Assembly (NCBI GenBank): GCA_035771175.1
Contig: CM069592.1
Coordinates: 40,860,623 to 40,924,622, forward strand
Direction of reading: 5' to 3'
Length of the DNA: 64,000 nucleotides
Source of the DNA: Paratinospora sagittata
Taxonomy: Eukaryota > Streptophyta > Magnoliopsida > Ranunculales > Menispermaceae
Shown: piece after piece, positions 36,852 through 50,400 of the stretch
Layout of the letters: each line of letters starts with the position of its first letter
Numbering within the stretch: position 1 is the stretch's first letter
Made by a program: the position numbers and the translations under genes
The notes under the pieces: model-generated
The model's input: the letters and a program-made list of their open reading frames with translations, nothing else
Told to the model about the DNA's origin: nothing
The model's database searches: none

Positions 36852-38732
36852 CCCACTGATAACTCGTGAGAGTCACGCGTACTCTCTCCACTTTCTCAAA
36901 ACGTATCGATAATATTTGATCGGTATTAATGATAATGCCACCGGATAATGAGACTCAAGAGTACACTCGGTGAGCTTATATTAGGTACTTTAGTTCTTTG
37001 ATCAATGGAAACCCTTGTGTTGCATGTAGGACCTCTTAATCCAACGGACTCGAGCACATAAGTACAATTGTCCAGTACATTTTTTAAATATACAAAACAT
37101 TTTCTATGTCAAATAATAGGAGTATTAGGAAGATAAACAAAGTAGTTAGAATTCGCATTCATAATTTATAAGAAAATGAGTTCGAGTCTCATTATCAGGT
37201 AGGGTGAACATGACCTTTGCTTAGGCTAAAATATTTTGTATCATAGACATATGTGTGAGGTCACCAACACATTCATTAAGAGACATGACTCTCTCACCTC
37301 ATTGAGACCTATCCTTAAAGATTAGTTGGTACGCATAAAATGACCCGAAAGGTAAAACTTTTGCCTTTAGGGTTGGTTCCTTTAATAAGTGGATTTGATC
37401 GAGCATCGGCTACTTGACCACCATTCAAGTATCCAAGAAAAATAATGAAGTCAGTTATAGCTCACCTTTGCCCATCTAATAAATTGGACTAGTTTGTGAT
37501 GCGCCAAATATATATAAGATAAGTCAATAATGAAAAAGAAAGGCAAACCTTTTTGTTTTCAATGTTAACATTGATCCATCTTCCATATACAACAAATCTA
37601 TAGTTATTGTCATAAATGTAAACATTTATAAGATAACTTCAATGAAATAGTTTCAGGGGATATTTAAGATGTTTAGAAATTGTAAAAAATAAATAATTCT
37701 TTAAAATTTAAATGAAACAGCTAAAAAAATTGTTCAAAAGTCTTTTTACTCAAAGCTAAATACCCAAATAATTATTTGGCTCGGGCTTAAGCCAAATTTA
37801 AGTCAAATTCGATAAAATCGAGTAAGACAAACTTCAACTCAACTCAATTTATATTAAAGTTGAACTTGAGATCCAAATCGAATAAGTTGGATTATGTATT
37901 TAAGAACCTAACTCAATTTGAACACAAATGATCAAAGTAATCCAAATGAATTTGGATATTTGTAACTTTCTTTTGGTGTTGGTATTTCACCAGCATATAT
38001 ACTACTCCTATATATTTCTAATTTTACTTATTATTTGAAAGGTTGTGGTATCAATATATGCATGCAATAATCATAAGGATATACATATTTACAAAATTTG
38101 GAAGTTTATTACTCTCTATTAATGACAATAAATTACATTAATATAATGGAAAAAAACTAAATTCATTCTTATTTAGTTAGGCAACCAGTAACTATAAACT
38201 AAATTCATTAACTCAACTTAGTGTTAATATTTTCTGACTTTGTATCAATATTAAAAAATAAATATAATTATCGTAGATTTAAAATATGTTGATAAGGAAA
38301 AAAAAAAAAAACAAATATGTTTGTTGAGGAACGTGTTAGATTCACGCCCTTTTTTACTCAGTTTAGGCAAAAACAGAGGAAAAAATCCAAACAATTCAGG
38401 CAACTGCACGCCGAGTGGCTATTAATAGTGCGTTCATAAGTTTCTCCGCCGATTAATTGCAAAATTTATCGGAAAAATCCGTGGTTTTTATAACCTGTCT
38501 GCTTAGCTTTGTCCTTTTCTTGGAGCTTATACTTGAATAGAAGGAAAATCTATCTTGCCTATAGATTCTATAGGCGTTTCGTAATTTACCCGTAAGTAAA
38601 GGGTGTCTCGAGTTTTTCACTGCTTGGTAAAATCCTATTGTAATACTTTTATTTATTTGTTTTTCTCTTTTCTTATGTTCTTCAAGCTTCGGCCTCTCTC
38701 TGTTTTAACAGTTCCGTTCTAGTTGTGGATAC
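36852..38732. other. Intergenic region between IPK2 and Tudor-SN, with a SINE-like element
   Basis: The two genes are divergent, so this is shared upstream DNA. At about 37138-37230 'gtagttagaattcgcattc' (A-box-like) and 'gagttcgagtctcat' (B-box-like, 37179-37193) at tRNA spacing suggest a plus-strand SINE head running to perhaps 37440. At 37771-37930 repeated 'ctcgg', 'aatcgagtaa' and 'caactcaact' motifs look like another degraded repeat. No gene is visible. Confidence 0.45.
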
Positions 38733-38740
38733 TATATAAA
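38733..38740 (+). promoter_or_regulatory. TATA box of the Tudor-SN gene
   Basis: TATATAAA, expected to direct initiation near 38765. The leader exon then runs to 38844, contains no ATG, and is joined across a 763-bp leader intron (38845-39607, GTAAGT...TGCAG) to the exon holding the start codon. Confidence 0.75.
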
Positions 38741-39622
38741 CAATCTCTTCACTTCGGGGAAGAAGAGGAGATCGAAATCTCTCTCAGATTCTCTTTGAGT
38801 CTTTCGGTTGATCAAAGTTAGTTCTCGCTCCTCTGCCGATCGATGTAAGTCGCTTTCGAATCTCTGATTCTGTATCCTATTGTTGAAGAGTTTCAGATCT
38901 ACTTCGCCTTTGCTAAAAACTTTTGATTCTTTGGGTGTTCTGATACGATTCTGTAATCATTCTGTATTGTTAACTATTTTAGGCTGCAAGTCGTATTCCT
39001 TCTTTTGATTTGATTATTTTATTCTCATTCTGCTTGTAGATCTGCTCAGTTTTATTGTATTTTTTTTGATATTTTCTTCTAGTTTGATCGTTTTTCGTAC
39101 ACAATTTGATGTTTTTACCAGACTACGGGGAGGCCGAGCTTTTCTCCTAGTCCCTCTTATAGTTTTGTTTTTGACTTTATAATTTCCGTGTAAAGTTGTT
39201 TGTTGTGGAGTCGTTTTCTGCGGATCTGAGAATCGTACGTACTATGTTCTTTTTCTAACAGTGGAATATCGTTGTTGTTTTCACTGTTATCATTTCTATC
39301 TGGTGCGTTAGATTGAAGTTATTCCAATTTTTTCAGACAACTGCTTGTGAAGTTATAGGTTGAGAATGAAAATTGATTTTGAAGACTGCAAATGAATTTT
39401 CCATGTCAAATACCATAGATCTGCTACGATCAGAGGTTTAGATCTTATTCTCTACTATATTGCTTTGTGTTTCCCGCTCCCTGGCGTGGATGCTAAAGCG
39501 CACTTCGTTTTGAAGTACCAGTGATCAAGTATAAACTTAATTATTTAAGTAACACAAAAATCCCTGATTTTTTTTTTCTATTAAATTCATTTGATTCTTT
39601 ACTGCAGATTTTTGCTGTTGAT

Positions 39623-42600
39623 ATGGCGTCAGCAGCTGCTGCATCAGGATGGTTGAGAGGGCGTGTGAAAGCTGTGTCTTCTGGGGACTGCTTGGTGATA
39701 ATGGCACTCACGAAAGCAGATATACCTCCTGAAAAAACTATCACATTATCATCTCTTATTGCCCCAAGGCTGGTAAGTTTTAAACTATTAGCTCTACAAG
39801 ACTTGCTTCCATTGATCTATCTTAACTCGTTATCAATTGTAATCTGTTATACCTGGTGTATCCACGAGGCTATTGATGGTGTCTTTATTCTCTCAATTGC
39901 ATTATCTTTTATTCTGAAGAATAGTCCATGTATAACTTAACTGCTTGTACTAAAATTCAAAATTGAGAAACCTTAGCGGCAAGGTGTTTAGGTAGCATTG
40001 ACTTTTCATTTTTCCTTTTAGTTGGACCTTGGAAACTTGTAGTTTCATTGTTGTAAAGGTGGCTTTTGGCATACTCATATCCCTTGTTGTAGGAAGCAAG
40101 AAGGCCTTCGAGAATCAAGATTGGTATATTTCATTCGTTGTCACGGTCATTGTCTTCACTCCTATCATTATTGTTTCTTTCTTTTTGGGAAAATTTATTC
40201 ACCCACGTTATTAATATAGAACTAGAGGGTGAGATTATGGCTGCATGGCATGAAATAAAGGGGATTATTCGTTTTTTTTAAGAAAATTTTCTTGAGCAAA
40301 AAGATGTTGGGCAGAGAAAAGCATGAAATTAAACATAGGGAAATGAGTGCGTCCTTATTTCCTTATTTTTTCAATATCAACATTAACTCTTTAGAAGATT
40401 GTTTTTTGAAAGATTACATTTTGTATTCTTAAAAGCTTTCAACATAAATGCACAAGTTACTTCACTGTTTAATTAATAAGAAGAAAGCTTCTTCTCATTT
40501 ATCCCTTTTTTTACTCTTATCTTCTACTTGTTATTACGCCAAGTGTTGGGATGTTATTTACTTCCGTAGCTTGTGTTGAAATCACTACCTCTGTTATGGG
40601 AATTAACAAACTTAATTCTCGTATCTTATGTTCATTCTTCTGAATCGTGGCATGCATTTAAAGATTGGACCAGAGTTTGATTGTTTTCTTCTTTAGTTTT
40701 ATTTTACTTTTCCATATATGGAGAGAGCCGCATGAATTTTTCCTTGTGAATCTTGTCTTTGGCCATGCAGTATTCTCAGTAGGTACGGCTACTGTTACAT
40801 GTGCTTTATTTTCACTTCTGTTCTTGTAAACTAAAGCAAAGTAGTTCATTGCTGCTTGTGATTCAATGAAAAAGACATAGTGACAAGATTCGTGAAACTG
40901 AATCCAAGCAGTTGGGAGAAGTCTTTTTTGTTTTTTGTTTTTGAAGATGTAGTCTTGGCTAAAGTCAGATCATGTTTCCCTACACCTTTTTTTAATTTTT
41001 TTTCAATATAAAAGTTGTTTTTATCAATGCTTGTTGCTGATGTAATGTTTGCACATGTTGCAGGCCCGAAGAGGTGGTATTGATGAGCCCTTTGCATGGG
41101 AGAGCAGAGAATATTTGAGGAAGATGTGCATAGGAAAGGTATTTTTGCTCAAATTTATGTTCAAATTTTTCTTTTTTCTTTCTAGAATGGGAATGTTTGT
41201 TCAACTCTTTTGATTTGCTCTGGATTCTGTAGGAGGTCACCTTCAGAGTAGATTATACTGTACCATCCATTGGCCGGGAATTTGGCTCTGTTTTCCTTGG
41301 TGATAAGAATGTTGCTTTGCTGGTTGTCTCAGAAGGCTGGGCAAAGGTCTTCAAATATTTTTTTTCCCCAGTCAATGACTCAGTATTAACTATCAATTTT
41401 TCTTTCCTTTAGTGCTGACTAGATCTTAGCTAAACTTTTGCTGAATGAATCTCGTTCATCCAGGTTAGGGAACAGGGTCAGCAGAAAGGAGAAGTGAGTC
41501 CTTTCTTGGCTGAACTACAGCGTCTTGAAGAACAAGCTAAGCAGCAAGGTTTAGGTCGTTGGAGCAAGGTTAGTCTTCATTTTCTTCATGTTATTATGCC
41601 ACAACAGCATAATAAACATAGGCTTGAAGCCTCACATTGGTCTATCTAGTGAATCTTAGAATTTCATTATGGAGGATGATGGTTTCATCAATGGACTTTA
41701 TCTCTGACGTGCCTCTCTAAAAAACAAATCCATTTCTATTAGTTAAGTGATTTGTTGTGAGGTGACTTGGTTGCATGGGTACACCTGCACTGCTCATTTT
41801 CTTTTCTCACTAACTTGATTAGATCAATCAAGGTGTTCAGTATTGATTGTTATGCATTTTTTTTTTTTTTTTTTTTTTTTTTGAGATCATGGGTATCGGG
41901 GACCCCTCTCCCCCACTAATCCTACGGGGCCGGACACAACCCAATAGTAGCAGTGACCAACAAATGGTTGGAGAGTATTGATTGTTATGCATTGGAACTA
42001 GAAAGAGAATTATGTGAACCATGTATCTAGGATGGAACCCTTAAACCTGGCTCGTTGCTGGTTTTATTTCTCCTGCAGGTACCTGGTGCTTCCGAGACAT
42101 CCATCAGGAACTTGCCTCCTTCTGCCATAGGAGATCCCAGTAATCTGGATGCAATGGGCCTACTAGCTGCAAACAAGGGCACGCCTATGCAAGGGATTGT
42201 TGAGCAGGTTCGTGATGGAAGTACTGTTCGAGTCTACTTGCTCCCAGAGTTTCAGTTTGTTCAAGTTTTTGTTGCTGGAATCCAGGTAAGACAACAATTT
42301 GATCCGAGTTCATTTATTATGTCCACATTCTATGGTTAAGACCAGAAATTGGTTGTTTCCCGTGTCTCTTTGGATGATCTTGCCCCAACTTGCCACTTCA
42401 TATTTGCGTAATTCTGTATATCTTATTAGGCTCCGTCCATGGGAAGAAGGGCAGTGGCAGAGACTGTGGTTGAATCTGAAGTAACTTCTGAAGAACCAAA
42501 TGGAGAAGCTTCTGCAGAACCTCGAGCCCCCCTAACATCTGCACAGAGACTAGCAGCCTCCACAGCTTCCTCCACTGAAGTATCCCCTGATCCATTTGGC

Positions 42601-45600
42601 CGGGAAGCCAAACATTTCACAGAGATCCGTGTTTTAAATAGAGATGTGAGGGGATTTCTCTTTTCATATTGTGTCTTTTGCTTCTTATATTCAACATATG
42701 GTCTAAACTTCATACTGGAACATGCAGGTTCGTATTGTTCTGGAGGGTGTTGACAAGTACAGTAATCTGGTTGGTTCAGTATACTATCCAGATGGTGATT
42801 CGGCTAAGGATCTGGCATTGGAGCTAGTACAAAATGTATGTTCTTTTTTAAGGAACAATGGTCAAGATTGACTGCAGGCTATGAAATGATCTAGGATCTA
42901 AGGATTATTTCGAATTTTATTTTTGCAACTTTCAGTTTCCAATTTAGGCCATATATTCTCATTTAACTTTAATATGTTCTGAATTTAATTAATTAGTTTT
43001 CAGTATTCCATCAATTTTTTGTTATTCAAGCATTTTAACCTTGCCTAAATTCATCGTTACTTCAACGATTGTTTATCTTATGTTTACTTCACGATGACTT
43101 AATTTTATCAGTTCTATGTTCTTTTACTCCTGTGTACTATTCCTCGGAGGATCTACAATATATAATGCTGTATATATGCAGGGTCTTGCTAAATATCTAG
43201 AGTGGAGTGCAAGTATGATGGAGGAGGATGCAAAGAGGCGGCTAAAGAATGCTGAACTTCAAGCAAAGAAGGACCGTCTGAAGATTTGGACAAACTATGT
43301 ACCGCCACAAACAAATTCAAAGGCAATTCATGATCAGAAATTCACAGGAAAGGTAAGTGGTATTTTTCAAGCAATGGTCTTTACAACTGCATCCATATCA
43401 TCTAAATCCGCTCATTGCATTCTATCCATCTTTTCCAGGTTGTGGAAGTTGTAAGTGGAGATTGCGTCATTGTTGCTGATGATGCCATCCCTTATGGCAC
43501 TCCACAAGCAGAGCGCCGTGTGAATCTCTCGAGCATTAGGTGTCCTAAGATAGGAAACCCTCGTAGAGATGAAAAACCTGCTCCTTATGCTCGGGAAGCA
43601 AGGGAGTTCTTACGAACCCGTCTTCTTGGCCGTCAAGTATGCCACTATCTTTGTGATTTATTCTCTATACAGCTATTTGTTTTTGATAATGTATTCTGAA
43701 ACTTAATTTCGATTTATTTTTTTCAGGTCAATGTTTCAATGGAATACTCTAGAAAAGTCGGCTTGGCTGATGGGCCTGTGCCTGCTGCTGGCTCTGCAGA
43801 TTCGAGGATCATGGATTTTGGGTCAGTCTTTTTGGTTTCTCCTTCCAAAGTTGAGGGTGATGAGGCCTCTCCTAGTCCAACCACGGGTAACCAAACGCCA
43901 GGAGTAAATGTTGCTGAGCTGGTGATTGCCCGTGGCTTTGGGAGTGTTATAAGACATCGTGATTTTGAGGAGCGTTCAAACTACTATGATGCACTCCTAG
44001 CTGCTGAATCACGTGCCATTGCTGGGAAGAAAGGAATTCATTCTGCAAAGGATCCCCCGGTGTTGCACATAACAGACCTCTTAACAGTTAGTGATGAGTT
44101 CTCTGTTGTGGAATCCTTTTTTCTTTGCCAACAAAGAAAGGTTTATTAAGTAAATTATTTTTTAAACTCTCATTTTCAGGCATCAGCAAAGAAAGCTAAA
44201 GATTTCTTACCTTTTCTACAAAGGAGTAGGAAATTGCCTGCTGTTGTGGAATATGTTCTCAGTGGTCATCGGTTTAAATTGCTGATTCCCAAGGAAACCT
44301 GCAGCATTGCTTTTTCATTCTCAGGAGTCAGATGTCCTGGTCGGGATGAGCCTTATTCAGATGAAGCAATTGCACTGATGAGAAGGAAGATACTGCAGAG
44401 GGATGTTGAGGTACTGCTAATTACGAAACCTCTGGTTTTCCGTTTTCCTTTAACTGTTCTAATAATCATTCCTTGTACAGATTGAAGTAGAAACTGTGGA
44501 TAGAACTGGAACTTTCTTGGGATCTTTGTGGGATTCAAAGACCAACGTGGCTGTGACGCTTTTGGAAGCTGGCTTGGCAAAGCTACAAACTTCCTTTGGT
44601 GCAGATAGAATGGCTGATGCTCACCTTCTAGCTCAGGCTGAGCAATCTGCCAAACAGCAGAGACTGAAAGTATGTAACACTTACATATCAACCCTGGCTG
44701 AAATTCTTCCTTGAATCTTCTTTTTACGTTTTTTGTTTCGCAGATATGGGAGAACTATGTTGAAGGGCAAGAAGTTGTCAATGGTTCAGATGTTGAAAGC
44801 AGCAGACAGAAAGAAGTTCTTAAGGTGCCTACTGAAAGCATTCTATTTTACATATATCCGTTGTCTACATGTGCTGCAGTGGAGTGTTGACTTGTTTTTC
44901 TGCTTTTTCTCCTGCAGGTTGTAGTTACAGAAGTTCTGGGTGGTGGTAAGTTTTATGTCCAAACAGTTGGAGATCAGACAGTGGCTGCTATCCAGCAGCA
45001 GCTTGCTTCGCTGAGCCTCCAAGAGGCTCCTGTTGTTGGTGCTTTCAATCCTAAGAGGGGTGACATCGTCCTTGCTCAATTCAGTGCAGATAATTCCTGG
45101 AACCGAGCCATGGTAAGAGACTACTATATATTCACTGCTGGTACATTCTCATTGCTTTGAGAGGGAATTGCCATTGTAGATTATTTTGAATATGTACAAA
45201 TATGGTGGGCATAATCTCTTATAGCCCCTCGCTGAAGACATCTAATTGAACCATTCTTTGAATGGTGGCTGCACACCATGGTTGGTTTTGGGCCTTGCCT
45301 CCTTATGCTAAGAGGAAAATGCACTCTGAACCCTAACTCCCATTTTTTGGGGCTTGCCATCATTGTTGGACCTTGCATCATTTTTGGATATATCTTCATA
45401 TATTTAGTGGTCCACTACTAAATTCATGAGCGTGAGTTGAATCATCCTATTGGTCAGTCAGATCCTTGCTGCATTTCCCTCAGATACTCAAATGGTCCCT
45501 TTGTACGGGCTGATTGAGCACATACTGATTTAGGTGTAGAAAACATGCCACCATAGTTTCTTTTTGTTTGTGATCAGATTCTATATGGATAGTGGATACC

Positions 45601-47428
45601 TAGTGTTGTTTGCTCATGTACGCAATTGACAGAAAAGTGGTTAGTTTCTTAGATTTTCTATGTCAGCACCTAGTACTGATAATGTTATTGAAAGTGGGGG
45701 ATGTCAGCTCCCTATAGGGATCTCTACTGCATCTTTTGTGATGATGCTTATAATGCTGCATTTGGTTTGGTATTTGTTTGTTTCATGTCTTTGTAGTGAA
45801 AAAGGAAAAGAAAGTAATGCACTAAAATGAACAGATAAGAGTTCGGTTAGCTTAGATCCACAAATGAGCATTTTGCATAAAATTTTAAAAGCAGGTTCAG
45901 GTTGTTTGCTGAAGAAGATTTGGTCTTTTTCAGCATTTTTGGCTGGCCCGGGTCCTGAAACAAAACAACTTGAGATAAACTTCCATTAGAAAAAGGAAAG
46001 AAGAAGAAGAGATTATGCTGTTTTCAGATATATTGAACCTAATACCGAACAACAAAAATAATTAATATACTGAAAGCAACAAATGAGAGTTTGTTTGGAT
46101 TGAATCTAATAATTAGATTTTTTGGATTGTAAGATTTGTGGATACAATCCAAAAAACAGCCCCCCCCCCCCCCCCCCACACCACCACCACCACCACCCTT
46201 GAGAATAATTAAAAGCCATTTTCAGTGTTTTTGTCTGGCCTGTATCTAAAAACTTAAACAGGAAAACATGGGATTACACTGTTTTCAGGCAGAGACAATG
46301 CTTATTGTTTTTAAGATGTCAATAAACTGGTTTAGTTGTAGTACTAAATGCAGCCTAATTTTTTTGTTTGCTCTAGAAGTTGCTTTTTTTTTTTTTTTTT
46401 ATGCCGATAAACTACTACTTTTGTTGTAAACTGTAATTCGGTGTTGATTATACTTGATTGTTTTGGCTCTTGGAAGGACATGGAAGCATTTCTTTAAGTC
46501 TGAATTCTGTTGCTTTTTGTTCTTAGCACACCCAGTATAAACATGGTCCATGAATATTATTTTGATTATTACAACTTTATTCACTGTGTTATTTATTTAT
46601 TAATTTTGTTTTTGTGTTTTTGAACATGTAAAGATTGTAAATACACCACGAGGAGCCGTAGAATCATCCAAAGACTTGTTTGAGGTCTTCTACATTGACT
46701 ATGGAAACCAAGAAGTTATTCCTTACAATTCCTTGCGGCCTCTTGGTTCTGTATCTGCTGCACCTGGCCTTGCCCAGTTGTGTAGCCTTGCATACATAAA
46801 GGTCCCAGACTTAGAGGAAGATTTTGGTCAAGAAGCAGCAGAATATCTGAGTGAGTACACACTGAATAGTTCTAGAGAGCTCAGGGCTATGGTTGAAGAA
46901 AGGGATACTTCTGGAGGGAAAGTGAAAGGGCAGGGCACTGGAACTGTTCTTATTGTGACTCTAGTTGATGTGGAAGCTGGTTTAAGTGTCAATGCTTCCA
47001 TGCTGGAGGTTTGCACGTTCTTTTTTATTATTTCTTTTGTTGATTTTATAAAAACTCGTTTGAAATCAAATTGTATTCAAAGCTTTTCAGTGCAAGCATA
47101 TATTTATTTGAATGATTAGTACGACCTTTATTTTTTTGAAGTTTCTCTAATTGAGACAGGAATTGAAAAACTGGTCCAATTGTTTGAGTTCTGATTTTAT
47201 GGTTTTCTAACTGAAATAATTTCTTGTTTCGTGCAGGAAGGACTTGCAAGGCTAGAGAGAAGGAAGAGGTGGGACGACAAGGAAAGGAAGTCTGCTCTTG
47301 ATCAATTGGAAGAATTCCAGGACAAAGCGAAGAGTGGGAGGCTGAGGATGTGGCAATACGGGGACATCCAGTCTGACGATGAGGAATCTGCTCCACCTGC
47401 TAGAAAAGCTGTTGGAGGACGCCGGTAG
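39623..47428 (+). CDS. TSN: Tudor-SN protein (staphylococcal nuclease-like domains plus Tudor domain)
   Basis: Cytoplasmic RNA-binding protein; in Arabidopsis TSN1/TSN2 act in stress granules, mRNA stabilisation and stress tolerance. Sixteen coding exons: 39623-39772, 41064-41138, 41233-41346, 41464-41568, 42079-42285, 42430-42645, 42728-42835, 43182-43352, 43439-43636, 43727-44086, 44180-44410, 44481-44669, 44744-44824, 44918-45112, 46634-47008, 47237-47428. Together they give 988 residues, in line with about 985-991 in Arabidopsis. Four SN-like domains occupy about 10-735, the third starting 'VVEVVSGDCVIVADDA'. The Tudor domain (about 779-840) has 'RGDIVLAQFSADNSWNRAM' and 'VFYIDYGNQEVIPYNSLRPL', with aromatic-cage residues intact. 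A final partial SN domain and an acidic-then-basic tail ('DDEESAPPARKAVGGRR') follow. Every coding intron is phase 0. Confidence 0.97.
41839..41992 (-). mobile_element. SINE-type retroposon in Tudor-SN intron 5, with 19-bp target duplication
   Basis: The 19-bp sequence AGTATTGATTGTTATGCAT occurs at 41839-41857 and, identically, at 41974-41992. Between them is a 116-bp insertion (41858-41973) that begins with about 25 T and continues 'gagatcatgggtatcgg', 'cctacggggccggacacaac'. Read on the minus strand it ends in poly(A) preceded by a 'ggccccgtaggattagt' block, known to me from the 3' ends of plant tRNA-derived SINEs. No tRNA-like head is seen, so the copy is probably 5'-truncated. The perfect long duplication indicates L1-type retrotransposition and a fairly recent event. 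Confidence 0.85.
46103..46200. repeat. Small foldbacks beside a C18 tract and (CAC)n array in Tudor-SN intron 15
   Basis: A 17-bp palindrome AATCTAATAATTAGATT (46103-46119) is followed by a perfect 13-bp inverted repeat, TTTTTTGGATTGT (46118-46130) with its complement at 46144-46156. Directly after come 18 C residues (46160-46177) and about six CAC/ACC units. The paired 'ttggattg' blocks suggest a small MITE remnant with a microsatellite grown at its end. The C tract would be G18 on the minus strand. Confidence 0.7.
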
Positions 47429-50400
47429 AGAAAACCCTGGCAACCGGAGTTGCCTTAAATTATAGATGAGAGATCACATACTTTTAGGAATCGGATGTTA
47501 AAACTTCTGGGAAGAGTTACGTTTATCAAATCCTCTCACCCCCTCCAAAACTTTTCTCCCTCCTTTTTGTTTTCTTCTCTTCTCTCTTTTTCTTTTCTTT
47601 TTACTTTTTCCCTTTTTTTCTTTAGAGGAGGAGACGATTTTTTTTCCAAATTATCAATAAGGCGAACTCGCCCAGTTTGTGTTTTTCTAAGAAAGGCGGC
47701 AACAGAGGATTTTCATCAATTTAAAATAAGTTTTTTTACCTGTTTCTATTTATGGTCCTTTTCCTAGACAAAAAGGCTTTGGTGTCCACTGCAGGGTAAG
47801 ATGGATTGTTTCTTAGTTTTGTGAATTTCTTGTCGTTTCTGGGGAAACAACGACCAAGGTAAGAAGTTTCAGTTTTGTCAAGGACCAGAATTTGATATTT
47901 TTGCAAGTGTGGCTTGAAGATAACAGAGTAGAAGTTGGTCTTTTGAGATATAATCTGCCTTTGTTTCCTATATCACTTTCGATGAGCAATAATCATCCGA
48001 CTTGTATCTCATTTGTTAAGGAAACAAATGCATTGACGAGGATATAACGTTTTGATTGTCTTCGTTTCTAGATGAACAACTCCGCATTTGCATTTTAACC
48101 AAATGGAATGTTGCGATTTTCCTTACCATTTTATAGTGAACTTGTCTTGGCACTCTTGTTTTGGTGGAAGTTACCTTGAGCTTATTATGAGTCCACTGAA
48201 TCATTCGTGTTAAAAGAAATGCTTGTATTAATGTTGTGCAATATAGTGCTTGATGAATACCGGTAGCCCGTAAGGTCAAGAAAAGGTCTCCACTGGCATG
48301 ATGGTTCTTCTACCTTACAACGTTTCCCGTGAATACAAATACCCAATGTCAGCACGCTTTATATATTTCTTAGCTTAATTTAGTTAGGAGATTCTACTGG
48401 GGTTATGGCTGAACTAAAGAGAAATGATCACGATCCTACTGAAATTGGTGAACTGGTTGAGGATTGCAAGCAACTATTGGAGTTAATAAATATTCCTTCT
48501 TCATTCAGTTGGACCCGAAAGCTATTGGAGCTTAAGTACTAAGTTAGAAGCTTGCGGCTAATAAAAAAAAGAAAATGTTAATCTAACTATAAAAGTACAA
48601 CATTTATTACATATCTCAAAATATGTATAATATACACATTTAATGTAGTTACATTTTTTTTATAGTTACATTAATATTTTTTTAAAAAAAGAAAAGAAAA
48701 AAATGTATTTCTATCACGAGACTCTCCCTCTCCCTCTCAACTCAACTTCCTTTAGTTTTTTACAATTATTTTCTTTCCCTCCATCGGGCAAATTGGTGCG
48801 TGGCTCTGTGACCTAAGTTGGGTCAACCTTGCTTTTATAAACAGGCTAAGGAAATTATAAGATTCCTTGGTCTCACGTATTATATATATTATCTTTCCCC
48901 TATAGAAATACACATTCTTTTTCTATTGAGTAGAAACAGAGAGAAACAGAGGTGTTTGATAACTGAAATTGCACTTGTTACAACTAAATAGACAATTATT
49001 TAAATGGGTCTAAAACAGCTGCCGTGAATTCTATTTTCCCAAAAAAAGAAAAAAAAAAAGAAGAAACTCTAGAGGAATGAGTGAGAGTGAAATGCACGTG
49101 CTTTTGCCTTGGATTTGTAGAATTTTTTGTTTTGAAGATAATACTGGGGAGAGATTGAAGCAGAACTACCTCGTGCTCACCAAAGAGCATAATACAAGCA
49201 TACATTCTTTGTGTGGATAAAGACCTGGAAACGCTTTACCTGACCTACATACATAAATTGACTGCAAACTGCAAAGGTAAAAATGTGTGAATCACAAAGC
49301 ATGTGTAGTAGCCAAGTGTCGTCTAATCCTTCAAACACAAAAACATTAATCTTCCCAATTGGTTCAGCTATCCTTTTCTTAGCCTTAAGTCCAAAAGAAA
49401 ACAAAAAGTTCGGATTAGGAATCTCTTCTGGTTCGCAACCACCACCCAACTTCACATTCCCTGAAGTTGCTATTTAATAATTAAGTCAATACATGGATTA
49501 CTACTACACGTATTACTACTTTTTGTTCAGCCCTTTATTTTTGCTTGAAAGACTAACAAACAAAAAAGCTTCTATGAGATCTATATTCTATAACAGCAAA
49601 AGTAGAACATTATTTATTAATTAATTCAGTAAAACCTCCTATATTTATATATATGATCAACTAATTAGTCATGCATGTTGGCTTTTAATCCCTTAGCTTA
49701 TGATGATTATACAAACATATACAAACATGCACACACACAAATGCAAAATCAAAGTAATAAAAAGAACCACCAAGATTCGCTTATGCCCTTTTTAACCCAA
49801 TTTAGAAAACCAATACAATTAAAAAACTAATAAAATATAAATACATAAAAATTACATTGAATCCACATAATTGACCGCCCATACAGTACATAACATACTT
49901 GTGAGCAGCAGACACATAAGCGTGAAGTTATTTTCATAGTAAAAACAAGTTTTCTGATTCCTCGAATATATATAGAGATGTGCAAAATTCGATTGGGTTC
50001 AATTTTTATTAATAATTAAAATGGAACTGAAATTAAATCAATTTAATTTTTTTGAAATCGAAACTAAACAGCACCAAATCAAACCAAACTTGTTGGATTT
50101 GGTTCAATGAATCACAAATAGTATACGGAAGTTTAGGCCAACACGATTACTCGACCCGCGTTGAACGTCGTACTATCTAAAACAGTGTTCTCGTACCAAA
50201 CACACGCCTTTCAATTACACTTGTTTATTAATTGATTAGAGAGTTAAAAAAAATAATGAATTTTTTCTAAGTAACAGAGGACTGGGACCAGATAATTTGG
50301 TGGCATTGGCGCGTTGATCTACGAACCACGTTGGATAATGTTTACTTTGGACGACGCATCGTTTTCCCCTCGTGCAACGTACGGCGTTAACTGTCGCTTT

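Noticed and set aside
40029..40214. A 61-codon open frame in Tudor-SN intron 2
   Set aside because: Lies inside an intron with well-defined splice sites and shows only generic hydrophobic composition.
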